Notes: generated by a model not told the origin, from the letters alone. Shown: positions 1-9,486, counted from the stretch's first letter. The stretch: 64,000 bases of DNA from Streptomyces sp. AC512_CC834 (GCF_019049325.1 NZ_JAGMUO010000039.1:1-64000), one strand, 5' to 3'. Numbers and translations are program-made.

Positions 1-1
1 C

Positions 2-3000
2 CGCCGCCACAGAAACCGACTGAACCACCACAACCACAGACCACATGGGTCACGATTCAATCGGCCAAAGTGGGTCCGCGTTCAGACGCCCCCGACACAG
101 TGGCGCAAAGTCCTGACGGACTGGCGCTCCGCAGGCACCGCAGAACTCGCTGATGAGGTGCGGGTGCGTGACGCGCTCATCTCGCTCGACGACACCGACT
201 ACGACATCGGGCAGACCATCCGTCTCGCAGCGGTCGCCATCGAGGAGAACCTCGACTTCCTTCTGCGCAATCGGCCGTGTGTCATCGCATCTGATGGCCG
301 ACGTCTGCGGCCGACGGCACCCGGGGTTGCGTTCGCGGAGCCTCAGGACTCCGAACCACGCGGTGCCAGCCCGCTGGAGGCGCTGGGCATTGTCGTGAAC
401 CTCCATGCCGGTTACTCGGATGAGTCGCAGTGGTCTCGACGTGTCCTTGACTGGCTGCGGAAACAGGACTCTCTCGTACGGCGTGATGACACCGCGGCCC
501 TACTGCGCCGAATCGAACGGATGGGGCGAGCTGGGAGGCGAATTGGAGGCGACACTGGATGCGGAGTCGAGCAACTCGTGGCGGTCCAAGCTGCCCTGGG
601 AGAAGTGTCGAAGAAGGTACGTGAGCGACTCGGTCCCGGGATCGGAAGGGCCGTGCTCCTCGACGGCTACGAGTACGACTCCGACGGTAACAAGATGCCG
701 TGCAAGGTGCCGCCCGCACACGCCTACCTTCCCCAGGCCCTTGAGAGCACCGACGGAGATCGTTTCTCCGTCGCCTCTGGAAAGACGCCCGGCATCAAGT
801 GGGTGCACCGCTCCTATGCAAGCACTCTGCTGTCCCAAGCACAGTGCGGACTGAGCCGTACGGCCTTCCTGCGCCTCCTCGGGGTGGCGGACGCCCCCCG
901 GCTCAAGGAGCTTCAGACGGGCCGGGATACCAAGGGATACGAGGCGGACTTGCGTATCGGTCTGTCGCGCGACTGCTGGCTGTCCCCCGCTTCGCGCACA
1001 AGTGAGCTGCGCCGATTGGGCGCGGGTTACACGTTGGACGACCGCAGCAGTCCGGACTTGGACGCCGTGGTGCAGCACATTGTCGCCGAGCAGAACCCGC
1101 AGGAGCGCAGGCGTCGCACGGCGGCCTTGCTTCAGACGCTCGGCAGGCCCGGCATGGTCACCTCCTCCGAACACGCGGACGTGCAGGCGGCGGAGGCGTT
1201 CCACCGATGGAAGATACGTGGCCAGACGGCAGCTCTCTGGGTCTGGCGGCTCCGAGAGACCGCCTGGTTGGAGGACACCAGCGGCAAACTCTGCACTCCG
1301 GGGCAGGTGCACTTGCGCACGCGTGACGCGCAGGCGCTCTACGGCCAGGACGACCCGGGGTACCTCAACCCTGCGATCCAAGAAGCCACGTCCAACCGGA
1401 TCGACGTCCTGGCGGCTCTCGGGGTGAATGGAGACCCCGACGTCCCCCAGCTGATCGATCGACTACGGGAACTCCGCCGGCGCTCAACGGCTCCCGGCTT
1501 GATGGACGACCGTCTCAAGGCAGAGGTTTACCTTGTCTACCAGGCTTTGGCGGGGCGGCTGAGGAGCGAGACGGCGAGCACGTACGGCAGCGCTCTGCGG
1601 AAGGTCCGGGATGCCTTTAGGGGCACCGATTTCGTGCTCACCGACCAGGGGTGGCAAAGGGCCAGCGACTGTTTCCGTGGTCCCACAATCCTCCGCAGCT
1701 TCCGGCCCTTCACCATTCCTGACCCCGAGTTGAACCCTCTCTGGGATGCTCTCTGGATCGAGGAGCCAAGCCCCGAGGACCTCGCTGACGTGCTCAGGGA
1801 GATCGCGCAATCCGGTACCCAGCTCCAGGCGGACCAGCAGCGCGTGATGCTGGAGGCGCTGAGGTCCCTCGCCGGCACCGTCGCTTCGACTGATGGTCCC
1901 GTCTCTCTTGGCCTGCGTTCCAAGCTGCGCTGGCTGCCGCTGCGCACCACCCTCGGTTGGACGAAGCAACGGCCTGTGTACGCGGTAGACCACCCCGCCA
2001 TCGCACGTACGCTGGGAGATCACCTGCACGTTTGGCAGCCGGGCGGAGATCTCCAGCAATTCACTGGCTTGTTGGGTGTCCTCAAGGTGCACAAGCTGGA
2101 GGCTTCGGAAGCGTGTGTCGTCGCCCCGGACAGTGCACGTCCCGATCGGCAGCTGACCGAGGACTTCCGTTGGGCCGTGAGCAGTCTGCAGGACACTCTC
2201 GTACGGGATGAGCCGGACGCCGCCGAGGCTTTCACGGGCTGGGACTGGCTGAGGGACCTTGAGGTGCGGGTCGTGCCGGGGCTGCGGATTCGGATGCACC
2301 CGGGCGAGGACCATGAGGTGATCGAGGTCCCGGTCGACGCACATGTCGACCGGGAAGCCAAGGCGCTCTTTGTCAGCACCCCCGAGGCGCTGAGAAACAC
2401 CCGGGGAGGTGGGTTGGCCGTGGCCTCCCTCTTCTCGGCCGAGCGTGCTCACGTCGGCCACCGCTGGCGCGATCTCTGGGAGGAGGACTGGCCGCAGGAT
2501 GCTCCCGTCACTCCGCTGGTCCCGTCCGGCCAACAAGATCACGAGGACCGCGAGCGGTTGGCCTCGCAGCTGCGGGAGCGGGAATTGTCGCGGCCTCCGG
2601 GTCCCGTGGTTCCGGCCAAGCCGAGCAGCCCTGTGAATCCACCCGCAGGAATCCCGTCACCCTCGTCGATGCCTGCGCCTCCGTCGATTCCCCTGCCTCC
2701 CGGCGCGGGGTCCCCACCCGTCCCTCCGACGGCTGAGCCTCGCAAGCTGGTGTCCTTGGTCGAACTACAGGCGCGTACGCCACAAGCCACCCGTACTGCG
2801 TCCGCATCGCAGCCTCGCTCTGCGCCATCCTCAAGAAGCCGGCGTGCTGCCTCGTTGCCGCAACCGCGTCAGGGCGGGGCCGCGCCCAACGAGCGTTCCG
2901 GACTGCTCGGCTATCAGGACCGGGACAAGGAGAAGACCGTCCTGGCACTGCTTGCCGAAATTCTTAGCGCGAGTGGTCGGACACTGGAAGATCAGCGAGG

Positions 3001-3313
3001 TCTTCAACGCCTGGGGGCGGATGCCGTCGACTCAACAGGACATTTCTACGAGATCAAGGCTCATGGCGGACCAGAGCCTGCCGACGTCTCTCTCACCAGC
3101 GCGGAACTTACGCGTGCTCTTGCAGAGGGAAGTAACTACTCGCTCGTCATCGCCTCGAACCTGGAAGAGGGCAGAGGGACTCCGACACTTCGGATCATCA
3201 CCGATCCGTTGTGCTTCTTCGAGGTCGAATCCATGGCTGACGTGAAGCTGAAGGGCGTACGTGACGCGGATGCCGATGCGGACGTGTGGCAATGGCCGGA
3301 TGCGGGGGTGTGA
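2..3313 (+). CDS. Large protein with C-terminal DUF3883/PD-(D/E)xK-like domain, 5' partial
   Basis: The frame is open back to the left edge, so the true start lies outside the window; GTG at 158 is only an internal candidate, because the residues before it read as ordinary protein from about nt 65. Nearest the edge (nt 1-60) two frames are open and the choice is uncertain. The visible ~1,100 codons have a long stretch with no motif I can name, a proline-rich linker (nt ~2590-2750) and a compact C-terminal domain (nt ~2930-3250) containing GHFYEIKA preceded by conserved-looking aspartates. That pattern fits the D...ExK core of the DUF3883 / NO VEIN C-terminal family. In that family the domain usually follows a sacsin/Hsp90-type ATPase or a helicase and often sits in phage-defence loci; whether such a part lies upstream here is inference. 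It ends 230 bp from a tRNA, and its codon bias is weaker than that of the genes to the right. Confidence 0.75.
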   Translation, partial: RRHRNRLNHHNHRPHGSRFNRPKWVRVQTPPTQWRKVLTDWRSAGTAELADEVRVRDALISLDDTDYDIGQTIRLAAVAIEENLDFLLRNRPCVIASDGRRLRPTAPGVAFAEPQDSEPRGASPLEALGIVVNLHAGYSDESQWSRRVLDWLRKQDSLVRRDDTAALLRRIERMGRAGRRIGGDTGCGVEQLVAVQAALGEVSKKVRERLGPGIGRAVLLDGYEYDSDGNKMPCKVPPAHAYLPQALESTDGDRFSVASGKTPGIKWVHRSYASTLLSQAQCGLSRTAFLRLLGVADAPRLKELQTGRDTKGYEADLRIGLSRDCWLSPASRTSELRRLGAGYTLDDRSSPDLDAVVQHIVAEQNPQERRRRTAALLQTLGRPGMVTSSEHADVQAAEAFHRWKIRGQTAALWVWRLRETAWLEDTSGKLCTPGQVHLRTRDAQALYGQDDPGYLNPAIQEATSNRIDVLAALGVNGDPDVPQLIDRLRELRRRSTAPGLMDDRLKAEVYLVYQALAGRLRSETASTYGSALRKVRDAFRGTDFVLTDQGWQRASDCFRGPTILRSFRPFTIPDPELNPLWDALWIEEPSPEDLADVLREIAQSGTQLQADQQRVMLEALRSLAGTVASTDGPVSLGLRSKLRWLPLRTTLGWTKQRPVYAVDHPAIARTLGDHLHVWQPGGDLQQFTGLLGVLKVHKLEASEACVVAPDSARPDRQLTEDFRWAVSSLQDTLVRDEPDAAEAFTGWDWLRDLEVRVVPGLRIRMHPGEDHEVIEVPVDAHVDREAKALFVSTPEALRNTRGGGLAVASLFSAERAHVGHRWRDLWEEDWPQDAPVTPLVPSGQQDHEDRERLASQLRERELSRPPGPVVPAKPSSPVNPPAGIPSPSSMPAPPSIPLPPGAGSPPVPPTAEPRKLVSLVELQARTPQATRTASASQPRSAPSSRSRRAASLPQPRQGGAAPNERSGLLGYQDRDKEKTVLALLAEILSASGRTLEDQRGLQRLGADAVDSTGHFYEIKAHGGPEPADVSLTSAELTRALAEGSNYSLVIASNLEEGRGTPTLRIITDPLCFFEVESMADVKLKGVRDADADADVWQWPDAGV

Positions 3314-3436
3314 GAGGTCTGCCCCGTGCGGCGCGCCGATGCTCGCACCCGCTCGGACGGTTGTGAGGGAGGAAGAGCACGGCTTCCCACTCGCCGCGCT
3401 TGGTGAGTGATCGAGCGGCCTTGGCGATGGGGTGAT

Positions 3437-3472
3437 GGGAGCCGTTTGGGAGTCGGCTCCCAAACGGCTCCC
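3437..3472. terminator. Strong inverted repeat between the partial CDS and tRNA-Pro
   Basis: A perfect 14-bp stem (GGGAGCCGTTTGGG with its complement) closes an 8-nt loop. A shorter alternative hairpin uses the inner GGGAG/CTCCC. The genes on either side converge on it, so a bidirectional terminator is the simplest reading. No T-run follows, which is common in Streptomyces. As it lies beside a tRNA 3' end, a recombination-associated role cannot be excluded. Confidence 0.6.
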
Positions 3473-3543
3473 AAAATGGCCCAGGAACCACTCAAGGGCC
3501 CGACCCGCACTGCGGATCAGGCCCCTGACCTGGTACATCACTG

Positions 3544-3617
<74 letters not shown>

Positions 3618-3684
3618 ATTGTCGCCGCTCGTCGCGGCGACGTCGTTTACTTTAGCCCACCGGTGGCCGGAGGCGAAATCCGGT

Positions 3685-4446
3685 TTAACGGGGGCGGCGG
3701 AGTGGGTTCGGGCGGATGTGGTCGAGGGCGACGAGGAGGACGGCCAGGGCGTAGAGGGCGAGGCCGATGAGGAGGGCGTTGCCGAGGACGCCCTTGTAGC
3801 CGTGCTGGTCGACGTCGAGGAAGGGGTAGAGGTAGCGGCCCTGGGAGCCGGGGACGAGCAGCTCGCCGCGGGCCAGGGAGAAGGCCAGGTAGGCCAGGGG
3901 ATAGAGGAGCCACACGGGAGCGTGGCGCAGGTGCAGGCGGCCGGGGGTGGTGAGCAGGAGCCAGTCCAGGGCCGCGGCCAGCGGCACCGCCGTGTGCAGG
4001 ATGTGGGTCGCGGCGGTCTCCCAGCCCGTGCCCGTGCTCCCGCCCGTGCCGTCTGTCACCGCGAAGGGGCTCGACGCGTTCGCCAGGAGTACGTGGTGAA
4101 CGAGGCCGGCGGCGGCGACGTAGAAGAGGGCCGCGCCCGTGAGGGCACCGGGCAGGGGGTGGTGGGCGGACCAGGCGCACCGGGCGGAGGCGAGCATGGC
4201 CAGCGCCAGCAGGATGCCGCTCTGGATCGTGAAGTGGCTCAGGGCCGTCGTGGGTGGACCGCCCGTCACCAGCTCGATCGTCACCCCGGTCAGCGCCAGC
4301 AGGGCAGTGAGGAGGCGGAAGGTCGCGACCGGTCTGCGGCGTACGGGGGTCACGACGGCCGTCGCCGGTACGACGGTGGGCAGCAGGGCGGCGTGGCCCG
4401 GGACCGGGGGGAGGTCCGGGATGTCCCTGGGTATCGGGGCTGTCAT
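3685..4446 (-). CDS. Pr6Pr/FAR-17a-like integral membrane protein
   Basis: 253-residue membrane protein with about six to seven hydrophobic segments after a proline-rich N-terminus. The arrangement, with THILHTAVPLAA in the middle and WLLYPLAYLAFSLARG followed by YLYPFLDVDQHGY near the end, is that of the Pr6Pr family (AIG1/FAR-17a relatives, function unknown in bacteria). The ATG at 4446 is the first start and the N-terminus reads as coding. It is separated from the next gene by about 100 bp and probably transcribed singly. No catalytic residues can be assigned. Confidence 0.85.
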   Translation of the reverse strand: MTAPIPRDIPDLPPVPGHAALLPTVVPATAVVTPVRRRPVATFRLLTALLALTGVTIELVTGGPPTTALSHFTIQSGILLALAMLASARCAWSAHHPLPGALTGAALFYVAAAGLVHHVLLANASSPFAVTDGTGGSTGTGWETAATHILHTAVPLAAALDWLLLTTPGRLHLRHAPVWLLYPLAYLAFSLARGELLVPGSQGRYLYPFLDVDQHGYKGVLGNALLIGLALYALAVLLVALDHIRPNPLRRPR

Positions 4447-4547
4447 GGCCTCAAGCTAGACAGATCGGACATAGGGGGCGATGTGGGTGGGCCGTGTGGG
4501 TTACCCGGCCCGCCTATCCCCCGTCGGCGTAGGCGTAGGCGCGGGCG

Positions 4548-5477
4548 TCAGTGCTCGCGGCTCACCAGCGTCAGCAGCGAGGCCTCCGGTGGGCAGGCGA
4601 AGCGGACCGGCGTGAAGCGGCTCGTGCCGCAGCCGGCCGAGACGTGGAGGTAGGACGTGCGGCCCTCGGCGGTGTGCGTGGACAGGCCCTTCACGCGGTC
4701 CGTGTCCAGGTCGCAGTTGGTGACCAGGGCGCCGTAGAAGGGGATGCACAACTGGCCGCCGTGGGTGTGGCCGGCCAGGACCAGTGGATAGTCGTCCGCG
4801 GCGTAGGAGTCCAGGACGCGCAGGTACGGCGCGTGCACCACGCCCATCGAGAAGTCCGCCGCGCCGGACGGGCCGCCCGCCACCTCGGCGTACCGGTCCC
4901 GCTTGATGTGCGGGTCGTCCAGTCCCGTCAGCTCGACCGACACGCCCTCGACCTTGAGTGTGCCGCGCGTGTTCGTGAGGTTCTGCCAGCCCGCGGCGTC
5001 GAAGCCGTCGCGGATGTCCTCCCACGGGTTGTGGACGACCCCCACGGCGGGCGCGTTGCCGTTCAGGCCGTGACGGCCCTGGACCTTCTCGACCAGGTAC
5101 CGGCCGGGGTTGCGGAACTTGGGGCCGTAGTAGTCGTTGGAGCCGAAGACGTAGGCGCCCGGGAACTCCATCAGGGGGCCCAGCGCGTCCAGGACCTCGG
5201 GGACGGCCTGCGGGTCGGACAGGTTGTCGCCGGTGTTGATCACGAAGTCGGGGCACAGCCCGGCCAGCGAGCGCAGCCAGCGCTGCTTCTTGCGCTGACC
5301 GCCGACCATGTGGATGTCGGAGACCTGGAGTACGCGCAGCGGGCCCATGCCGGCGGGCAGGACGGGGACCGTCACCCGTCGGAGGCGGAACAAGCGGGGT
5401 TCGATCCCCGCCGCGTAGGCCAGACCGGCGGCGCCAACCGCCGTGATTCCCAGGGGCACTCCGTATCGCGCGCGCAT
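4548..5477 (-). CDS. Calcineurin-like metallophosphoesterase, membrane anchored
   Basis: 309 residues. An N-terminal hydrophobic segment (residues ~7-26) should anchor it to the membrane. The phosphoesterase metal-site motifs follow in order: VSDIHM, NTGDNL, GSNDYY (in place of the usual GNHD) and VLAGHTHGGQ. The order and spacing match the YkuE/YaeI group, whose members are peripheral membrane phosphohydrolases, some acting on lipid A or lipid precursors; the substrate here is unknown. The change from GNHD to GSND keeps the Asn and Asp but loses the His, as also seen in other actinobacterial members, so activity is still plausible. It is divergent from the YqeY gene. Confidence 0.9.
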   Translation of the reverse strand: MRARYGVPLGITAVGAAGLAYAAGIEPRLFRLRRVTVPVLPAGMGPLRVLQVSDIHMVGGQRKKQRWLRSLAGLCPDFVINTGDNLSDPQAVPEVLDALGPLMEFPGAYVFGSNDYYGPKFRNPGRYLVEKVQGRHGLNGNAPAVGVVHNPWEDIRDGFDAAGWQNLTNTRGTLKVEGVSVELTGLDDPHIKRDRYAEVAGGPSGAADFSMGVVHAPYLRVLDSYAADDYPLVLAGHTHGGQLCIPFYGALVTNCDLDTDRVKGLSTHTAEGRTSYLHVSAGCGTSRFTPVRFACPPEASLLTLVSREH

Positions 5478-5598
5478 ACGTCCATCGTGTCAGACCGGGT
5501 GGTCAGACGTGGTGACGGGAGGCCGACCGTGCCCGGACGCGCCGGGGTCCGCGAAATGAGCGGGCGCTCTTCCGTGCACACCTGCGACAATCAGGTTC

Positions 5599-6063
5599 AT
5601 GACCACGCTCAAGTCGAAGCTGCACGACGACCTCAACGCCGCGATCAAGAAGCGCGACGAGCTCCGCTCCTCGACCCTCCGGCTGACGATCGCCGCGATC
5701 ACCAAGGAAGAGGTCGCGGGCAAGGAGAAACGGGAGCTCTCCGACGACGAGGTGCAGAAGGTGATCACCCGCGAGGCGAAGAAGCGCCGTGAGGCCGCCG
5801 AGGCCTTCGCGCAGGGGGGTCGTGCCGAGAGCGCCGAGCGGGAGAAGGCGGAGGGCGAGGTACTCGCCGCCTACCTGCCCAAGCAGATGTCCGACGACGA
5901 GCTGAACGCGATCGTCGCGCAGGCCGTCGAGGAGGCGCGGGCGGCCGGCGCCGAGGGGCCGCGGGCCATGGGTGCCGTGATGAAGATCGTGAACCCGAAG
6001 GTGGCCGGGCAGGCCGAGGGCGGCCGGGTCGCCGCCGCGGTCAAGCAGCGCCTGGCCGGCTGA
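5599..6063 (+). CDS. GatB/YqeY domain protein
   Basis: 154 residues, matching the whole length of the YqeY family, which resembles the tRNA-binding tail of the amidotransferase subunit GatB. It opens with TTLKSKLHDDLNAAIKKRDE and contains YLPKQMSDDEL and the closing MKIVNPKVAGQAEGGRVAAAV, which are family hallmarks. The family probably assists tRNA-dependent amidation or tRNA binding, but its biochemical role is not settled. ATG at 5599 is the only sensible start. It is divergent from the phosphoesterase and ends at a strong bidirectional terminator. Confidence 0.92.
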   Translation: MTTLKSKLHDDLNAAIKKRDELRSSTLRLTIAAITKEEVAGKEKRELSDDEVQKVITREAKKRREAAEAFAQGGRAESAEREKAEGEVLAAYLPKQMSDDELNAIVAQAVEEARAAGAEGPRAMGAVMKIVNPKVAGQAEGGRVAAAVKQRLAG

Positions 6064-6087
6064 GCCGCAGGGGCGAGAGCACTGGCG

Positions 6088-6133
6088 TAGAGCACGGGTG
6101 TAAAGCACCGGGGTAAAGCACGGGTGCAAAGCA
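6088..6133. repeat. Short degenerate tandem repeat, ~13-bp unit
   Basis: Units of the type AAAGCACCGGGGT recur about four times just after the yqeY stop and before the terminator stem. No reading frame or operator symmetry is evident. Confidence 0.5.
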
Positions 6134-6173
6134 GGCGAGGGCACTCTCCGCGGTCGCGGAGAGTGCCCTCGCC
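6134..6173. terminator. Bidirectional terminator between yqeY and the PBP gene
   Basis: A perfect 19-bp stem (first arm GGCGAGGGCACTCTCCGCG) with only a 2-nt formal loop, followed on the plus strand by TTCTTTG. It lies between two convergent genes. Confidence 0.85.
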
Positions 6174-6238
6174 TTCTTTGCCTACGCCAGGTACAGAGGT
6201 AGAGGTAGAGGGACAGACGTATACGGGGTTACGGCGTG

Positions 6239-8506
6239 TCAGTCCCGTCCGCCGGGGCCGTTGCTCCGGCCCTGGATCAGGTTGCCGGGGAAGCCGCCGT
6301 CGTTGCCGTTGTCGCCGGTCCCGCCGTCACCCAGGCCGCCGATGAAGCCGTCGTCGCCGTTGTTCCCGTCGTCGGGCTTGTCCTCGTCGCGGCCCTTGTC
6401 CTTGTCCTTGTCTTTGTTCTTGTCCTTCTTCTTGTCCTCGTCCGGGATGTCGACGAGGTTGAACGAGGGGGATTCCTTGCCGGACAGGGCGCCGGTCATG
6501 GCGTCCTTCCAGATCGGGCCCGGGACCGCGCCACCGAAGACGAGCGGGTGGTAGACGCCGCCGATCGTGATGTTCTTCATCTCGACCTTCTGGGTGGCGC
6601 TGCCGACCCAGACGGCGCTCGACATGTTCGGCGTGTAGCCGACGAACCAGGCGTTCCTGCGCTCGTCGGTCGTACCGGTCTTACCGGCGTTGTCGCGGTC
6701 GCTCAGGCCGGCCGCCTTACCGGTACCGGAGTCGACCACGCCCTGCAGCAGCGTGTTGACGCTGTCCGCGGTCTTCTCGCTCATGGCCCGCGAGCAGGTC
6801 GACTTCGGCACCTCGAGCGACTTCTGCTTGTTGCCGACCTTCTGGGTGATCGACTCGATCACGACCGGCGTGCAGTACATGCCGCGCGAGGCGAAGGTCG
6901 CGTAGGCGCTCGCCATGGTCAGGGGGGACATACCCACCGAACCGAGGGCGAGTGCGGAGGGGTTCTGCGGCAGCTTGTCGCCGTTGCCCTGGTGGACGTG
7001 GAGCTTGTCCGCCATGTTGGAGACCGGGCACAGTCCGATGTCGGCGAGCATCTGCACGAAGTAGGTGTTGACCGACTTGGCCATCGCCTCCTTCAGCCGG
7101 TACGGGCCGACCTCCGACTCGTTCTCGTTCTCGACGTGGTAGCTCTTGTCGTTGATCCAGGGCTTGTCACAGGTCTGGATGGGGCTCGGGTAGTCCATGC
7201 CGAACGGCGACGGGTACTCCTTCGTCGCCGGTACGTTCTCCTCCAGCGCCGCGGCCGCCAGGAACGGCTTGAACGTCGAACCCGTCGGGAAGCCGAAGTT
7301 GGAGCCGCCGTCGGAGTGGTCGACCGAGTAGTTGATCTCCGTCTCGTTCTTGCCGTAGCCGTACGGCTTCGACTGGCCCATGGCGACGATCCTGCCGGTG
7401 CCCGGTTCGACCATCGTGATCGCGGCGGCCACCGAGTCCGACTTGTTGACGTGGTTCTTCAGGGAGTCGTTCACCGACTCCTGGGCCTGCGGGGAGAGAG
7501 TCGTGCGGACGGTCAGGCCGCCCTGGTTCCAGACCTTGGCCCGGTCCTTGCGGGTCTTGCCGAAGACCTCGTTGCTCAGGAACACCTCGCGCACGTAGTC
7601 GCAGAAGAAGCTCGCGCTGTTCACGGCGGTGATGCAGCCGTTCTTGGGCTTGCTGACCTTCAGCCCGAGCGGCGCCTTCTTCGCCTTGGCGGCCTCCGCC
7701 GTGGAGATGTCGCCGACCTGGGCCATGCGCGTCAGGACGACATTGCGCCGCTTGGTGGCCTCCGCCTCGTCGTTGACCGGGTCGTACCGGCTGGGCGACT
7801 GGACGATGCCCGCCAGGAGGGCGGACTCCTGGATGTTGAGGTCCTTGGCGTGCTTGGAGAAGTAGCGCTGGGAGGCCGCTTCGACGCCGTAGGCCTGCTG
7901 GCCGAAGAAGGTGATGTTCAGGTAGTTCTCGAGGATCTTCTTCTTGCCCAGCTCCTCCTCGACCTGGATCGCGAGCTTCAGCTCCTGGATCTTGCGGCCG
8001 ATGGTCTGCTGGGTGGCCTGGGCGACCTTCGTCGCGTCGTTGCCCGCCTCCTCCACGAAGACGTTCTTGACGTACTGCTGCGTGAGCGTGGACGCGCCCT
8101 CGGAGACCTCGCCGCTGCGCGCGTTCTTGTTGAGCGCGCGCAGGACGCCCTTCAGGTCGATCGCGCCGTGCTCGTAGAAACGCGAGTCCTCGATCGCGAC
8201 GATCGCCTTCTGCATGTACGGCGAGATGTCCTTGAGGTCGACCACCGTGCGGTCCCGCGAGTACACCGTGGCGATGGTGCCGCCCTCGGCGTCGAGGATG
8301 GTGGTGCGCTGGCTCAGCGGGGGAGTCTTCAGATTGGCCGGGAGTGCGTCGAAGCCCTCCACCGACCCCTTGGCCGCCAGCCCCAGCGCGCCAACGGCGG
8401 GCAACGCGATGCCGGCCAGCACCGCTCCCGCGAGGACACTGACACCGAGGAACTTGGCGGCCTGCTGCGTTGGCGACAGACCACCGCCCGAGCGCTTCTT
8501 TGGCAT
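6239..8506 (-). CDS. Class A penicillin-binding protein (transglycosylase/transpeptidase)
   Basis: 755 residues; polymerises and cross-links peptidoglycan outside the membrane. A lysine-rich N-terminus and one membrane helix (residues ~17-45) precede the GT51 glycosyltransferase domain with EDSRFYEHGAID and GASTLTQQYVKN. The transpeptidase domain has SxxK (GSTFKPF), SVN and KTGTTDE. The tail is unusual: a lysine/aspartate run (KKKDKNKDKDKDKG) then a Gly/Asn/Asp-rich end; no PASTA domain is visible. It corresponds in position to mycobacterial ponA2 (Rv3682), also next to a whiB gene. ATG at 8506 gives MPKKRSGGG and fits the family. Transcription ends at the 6134-6173 hairpin. The 460 bp upstream are noncoding and shared with wblA. 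Confidence 0.95.
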   Translation of the reverse strand: MPKKRSGGGLSPTQQAAKFLGVSVLAGAVLAGIALPAVGALGLAAKGSVEGFDALPANLKTPPLSQRTTILDAEGGTIATVYSRDRTVVDLKDISPYMQKAIVAIEDSRFYEHGAIDLKGVLRALNKNARSGEVSEGASTLTQQYVKNVFVEEAGNDATKVAQATQQTIGRKIQELKLAIQVEEELGKKKILENYLNITFFGQQAYGVEAASQRYFSKHAKDLNIQESALLAGIVQSPSRYDPVNDEAEATKRRNVVLTRMAQVGDISTAEAAKAKKAPLGLKVSKPKNGCITAVNSASFFCDYVREVFLSNEVFGKTRKDRAKVWNQGGLTVRTTLSPQAQESVNDSLKNHVNKSDSVAAAITMVEPGTGRIVAMGQSKPYGYGKNETEINYSVDHSDGGSNFGFPTGSTFKPFLAAAALEENVPATKEYPSPFGMDYPSPIQTCDKPWINDKSYHVENENESEVGPYRLKEAMAKSVNTYFVQMLADIGLCPVSNMADKLHVHQGNGDKLPQNPSALALGSVGMSPLTMASAYATFASRGMYCTPVVIESITQKVGNKQKSLEVPKSTCSRAMSEKTADSVNTLLQGVVDSGTGKAAGLSDRDNAGKTGTTDERRNAWFVGYTPNMSSAVWVGSATQKVEMKNITIGGVYHPLVFGGAVPGPIWKDAMTGALSGKESPSFNLVDIPDEDKKKDKNKDKDKDKGRDEDKPDDGNNGDDGFIGGLGDGGTGDNGNDGGFPGNLIQGRSNGPGGRD

Positions 8507-8966
8507 GGAGGCAGCCTACGTTCTCATTCGCCGGACACGCGTATATGCCTTGGCCTAAGCTGCACTCAACTGTCACAGCAGTGCGGCCACGTATCAATAC
8601 GTCCGGCGACCCCGAATCGTTCCGGATCCGCTCGAATTTTTTCCGAGAGGCCCCGCTGGGGGGCGCGTTGGGGTGCATCAGCGCGCGTCACGGCGTGTGG
8701 GGTACGTGTCCGAATCCGCCTCGTGTGTCAATCGGTGTCCGTTGTGGCGCAACAGAGATGACCTGAATGCCGGGATCGTCACGCATGTCGCCAGCTCACT
8801 CCCCCGGGTGATCTGCCGCTTACCCATAGTCCGTTCGGGCCATTCAAGATTGGGCCCGACGGGGGTGTTGCGCTGTGCCCACCTTCCGTAACGTCCTCAA
8901 CTGGCGGCGGTGAATATGCCGCTGCCGCCGTGGGGGAGCCTCGATTCGGGAGAGGACGGCGCCGGT
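8507..8966. other. Intergenic control region between PBP gene and wblA
   Basis: About 460 bp between two divergent genes, holding both promoters. It includes AT-richer stretches such as CTCGAATTTTTTCCGAG (nt ~8633-8649) that stand out from the surroundings. No protein-like frame is convincing. An in-frame ATG at 8910 could lengthen WblA by 19 residues. I could not identify specific operators. Confidence 0.5.
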
Positions 8967-9305
8967 ATGGGCTGGGTAACCGACTGGAGTGCGCAGGCCG
9001 CCTGCCGCACTACCGATCCGGACGAACTGTTCGTTCAGGGAGCAGCGCAGAACAGGGCCAAGGCGGTGTGCACCGGATGTCCGGTACGCACGGAGTGCCT
9101 GGCCGACGCGCTCGACAACCGCGTCGAGTTCGGCGTGTGGGGAGGCATGACGGAGCGGGAGCGCCGCGCACTGCTGCGCCGGCGGCCCACCGTGACGTCC
9201 TGGCGCCGACTGCTGGAAACGGCGCGGACGGAGTACGAACGAGGGGTCGGCATCCTGCCCCTCGACGACGACGAGGTGTACGAGAACTACATGGCCGTGG
9301 GCTGA
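8967..9305 (+). CDS. wblA: WblA, WhiB-like [4Fe-4S] transcription regulator
   Basis: 112 residues from the ATG at 8967, giving MGWVTDWSAQAACRTTDP. The WhiB fold is clear: four iron-sulfur cysteines arranged as AAC, then AVCTGCPVRTEC, followed by the FGVWGGMTERERR turn and a basic segment (ALLRRRPT). In Streptomyces WblA is a global regulator needed for aerial growth to proceed to sporulation and a repressor of many antibiotic clusters; the mycobacterial relative in the same context is WhiB4. A purine-rich sequence (GGGAGAGGA, nt 8949-8957) lies about 9 bp upstream. A longer start at 8910 is possible, but the added residues do not look like WhiB sequence. It stands alone as a plus-strand unit. 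Confidence 0.95.
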   Translation: MGWVTDWSAQAACRTTDPDELFVQGAAQNRAKAVCTGCPVRTECLADALDNRVEFGVWGGMTERERRALLRRRPTVTSWRRLLETARTEYERGVGILPLDDDEVYENYMAVG

Positions 9306-9360
9306 GCTGAGCCTGCCGGGCCCTCCGGTGACTCCGCGGACGCGGAGGCCGCCCGGGGTC

Positions 9361-9484
9361 GGATGCGCACGCTCCGGTTCGGACGCGGACGCCTCGCTTC
9401 GGATATGAGCGCCCCTGTTCCGACGCGCACGCTCCGGTTCGGGATGCGGGCGCCCCGGTGGTTCCGACGCGCACGCCCCGGTCG
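9361..9484. repeat. Degenerate 20-bp tandem repeats
   Basis: Four regular 20-bp units beginning at 9361, 9381, 9401 and 9421 (type unit GGATGCGCACGCTCCGGTTC), then two imperfect copies up to 9484. They fill the gap between the convergent wblA and ATPase genes and end 3 bp before the latter's stop. Confidence 0.7.
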
Positions 9485-9486
9485 GA

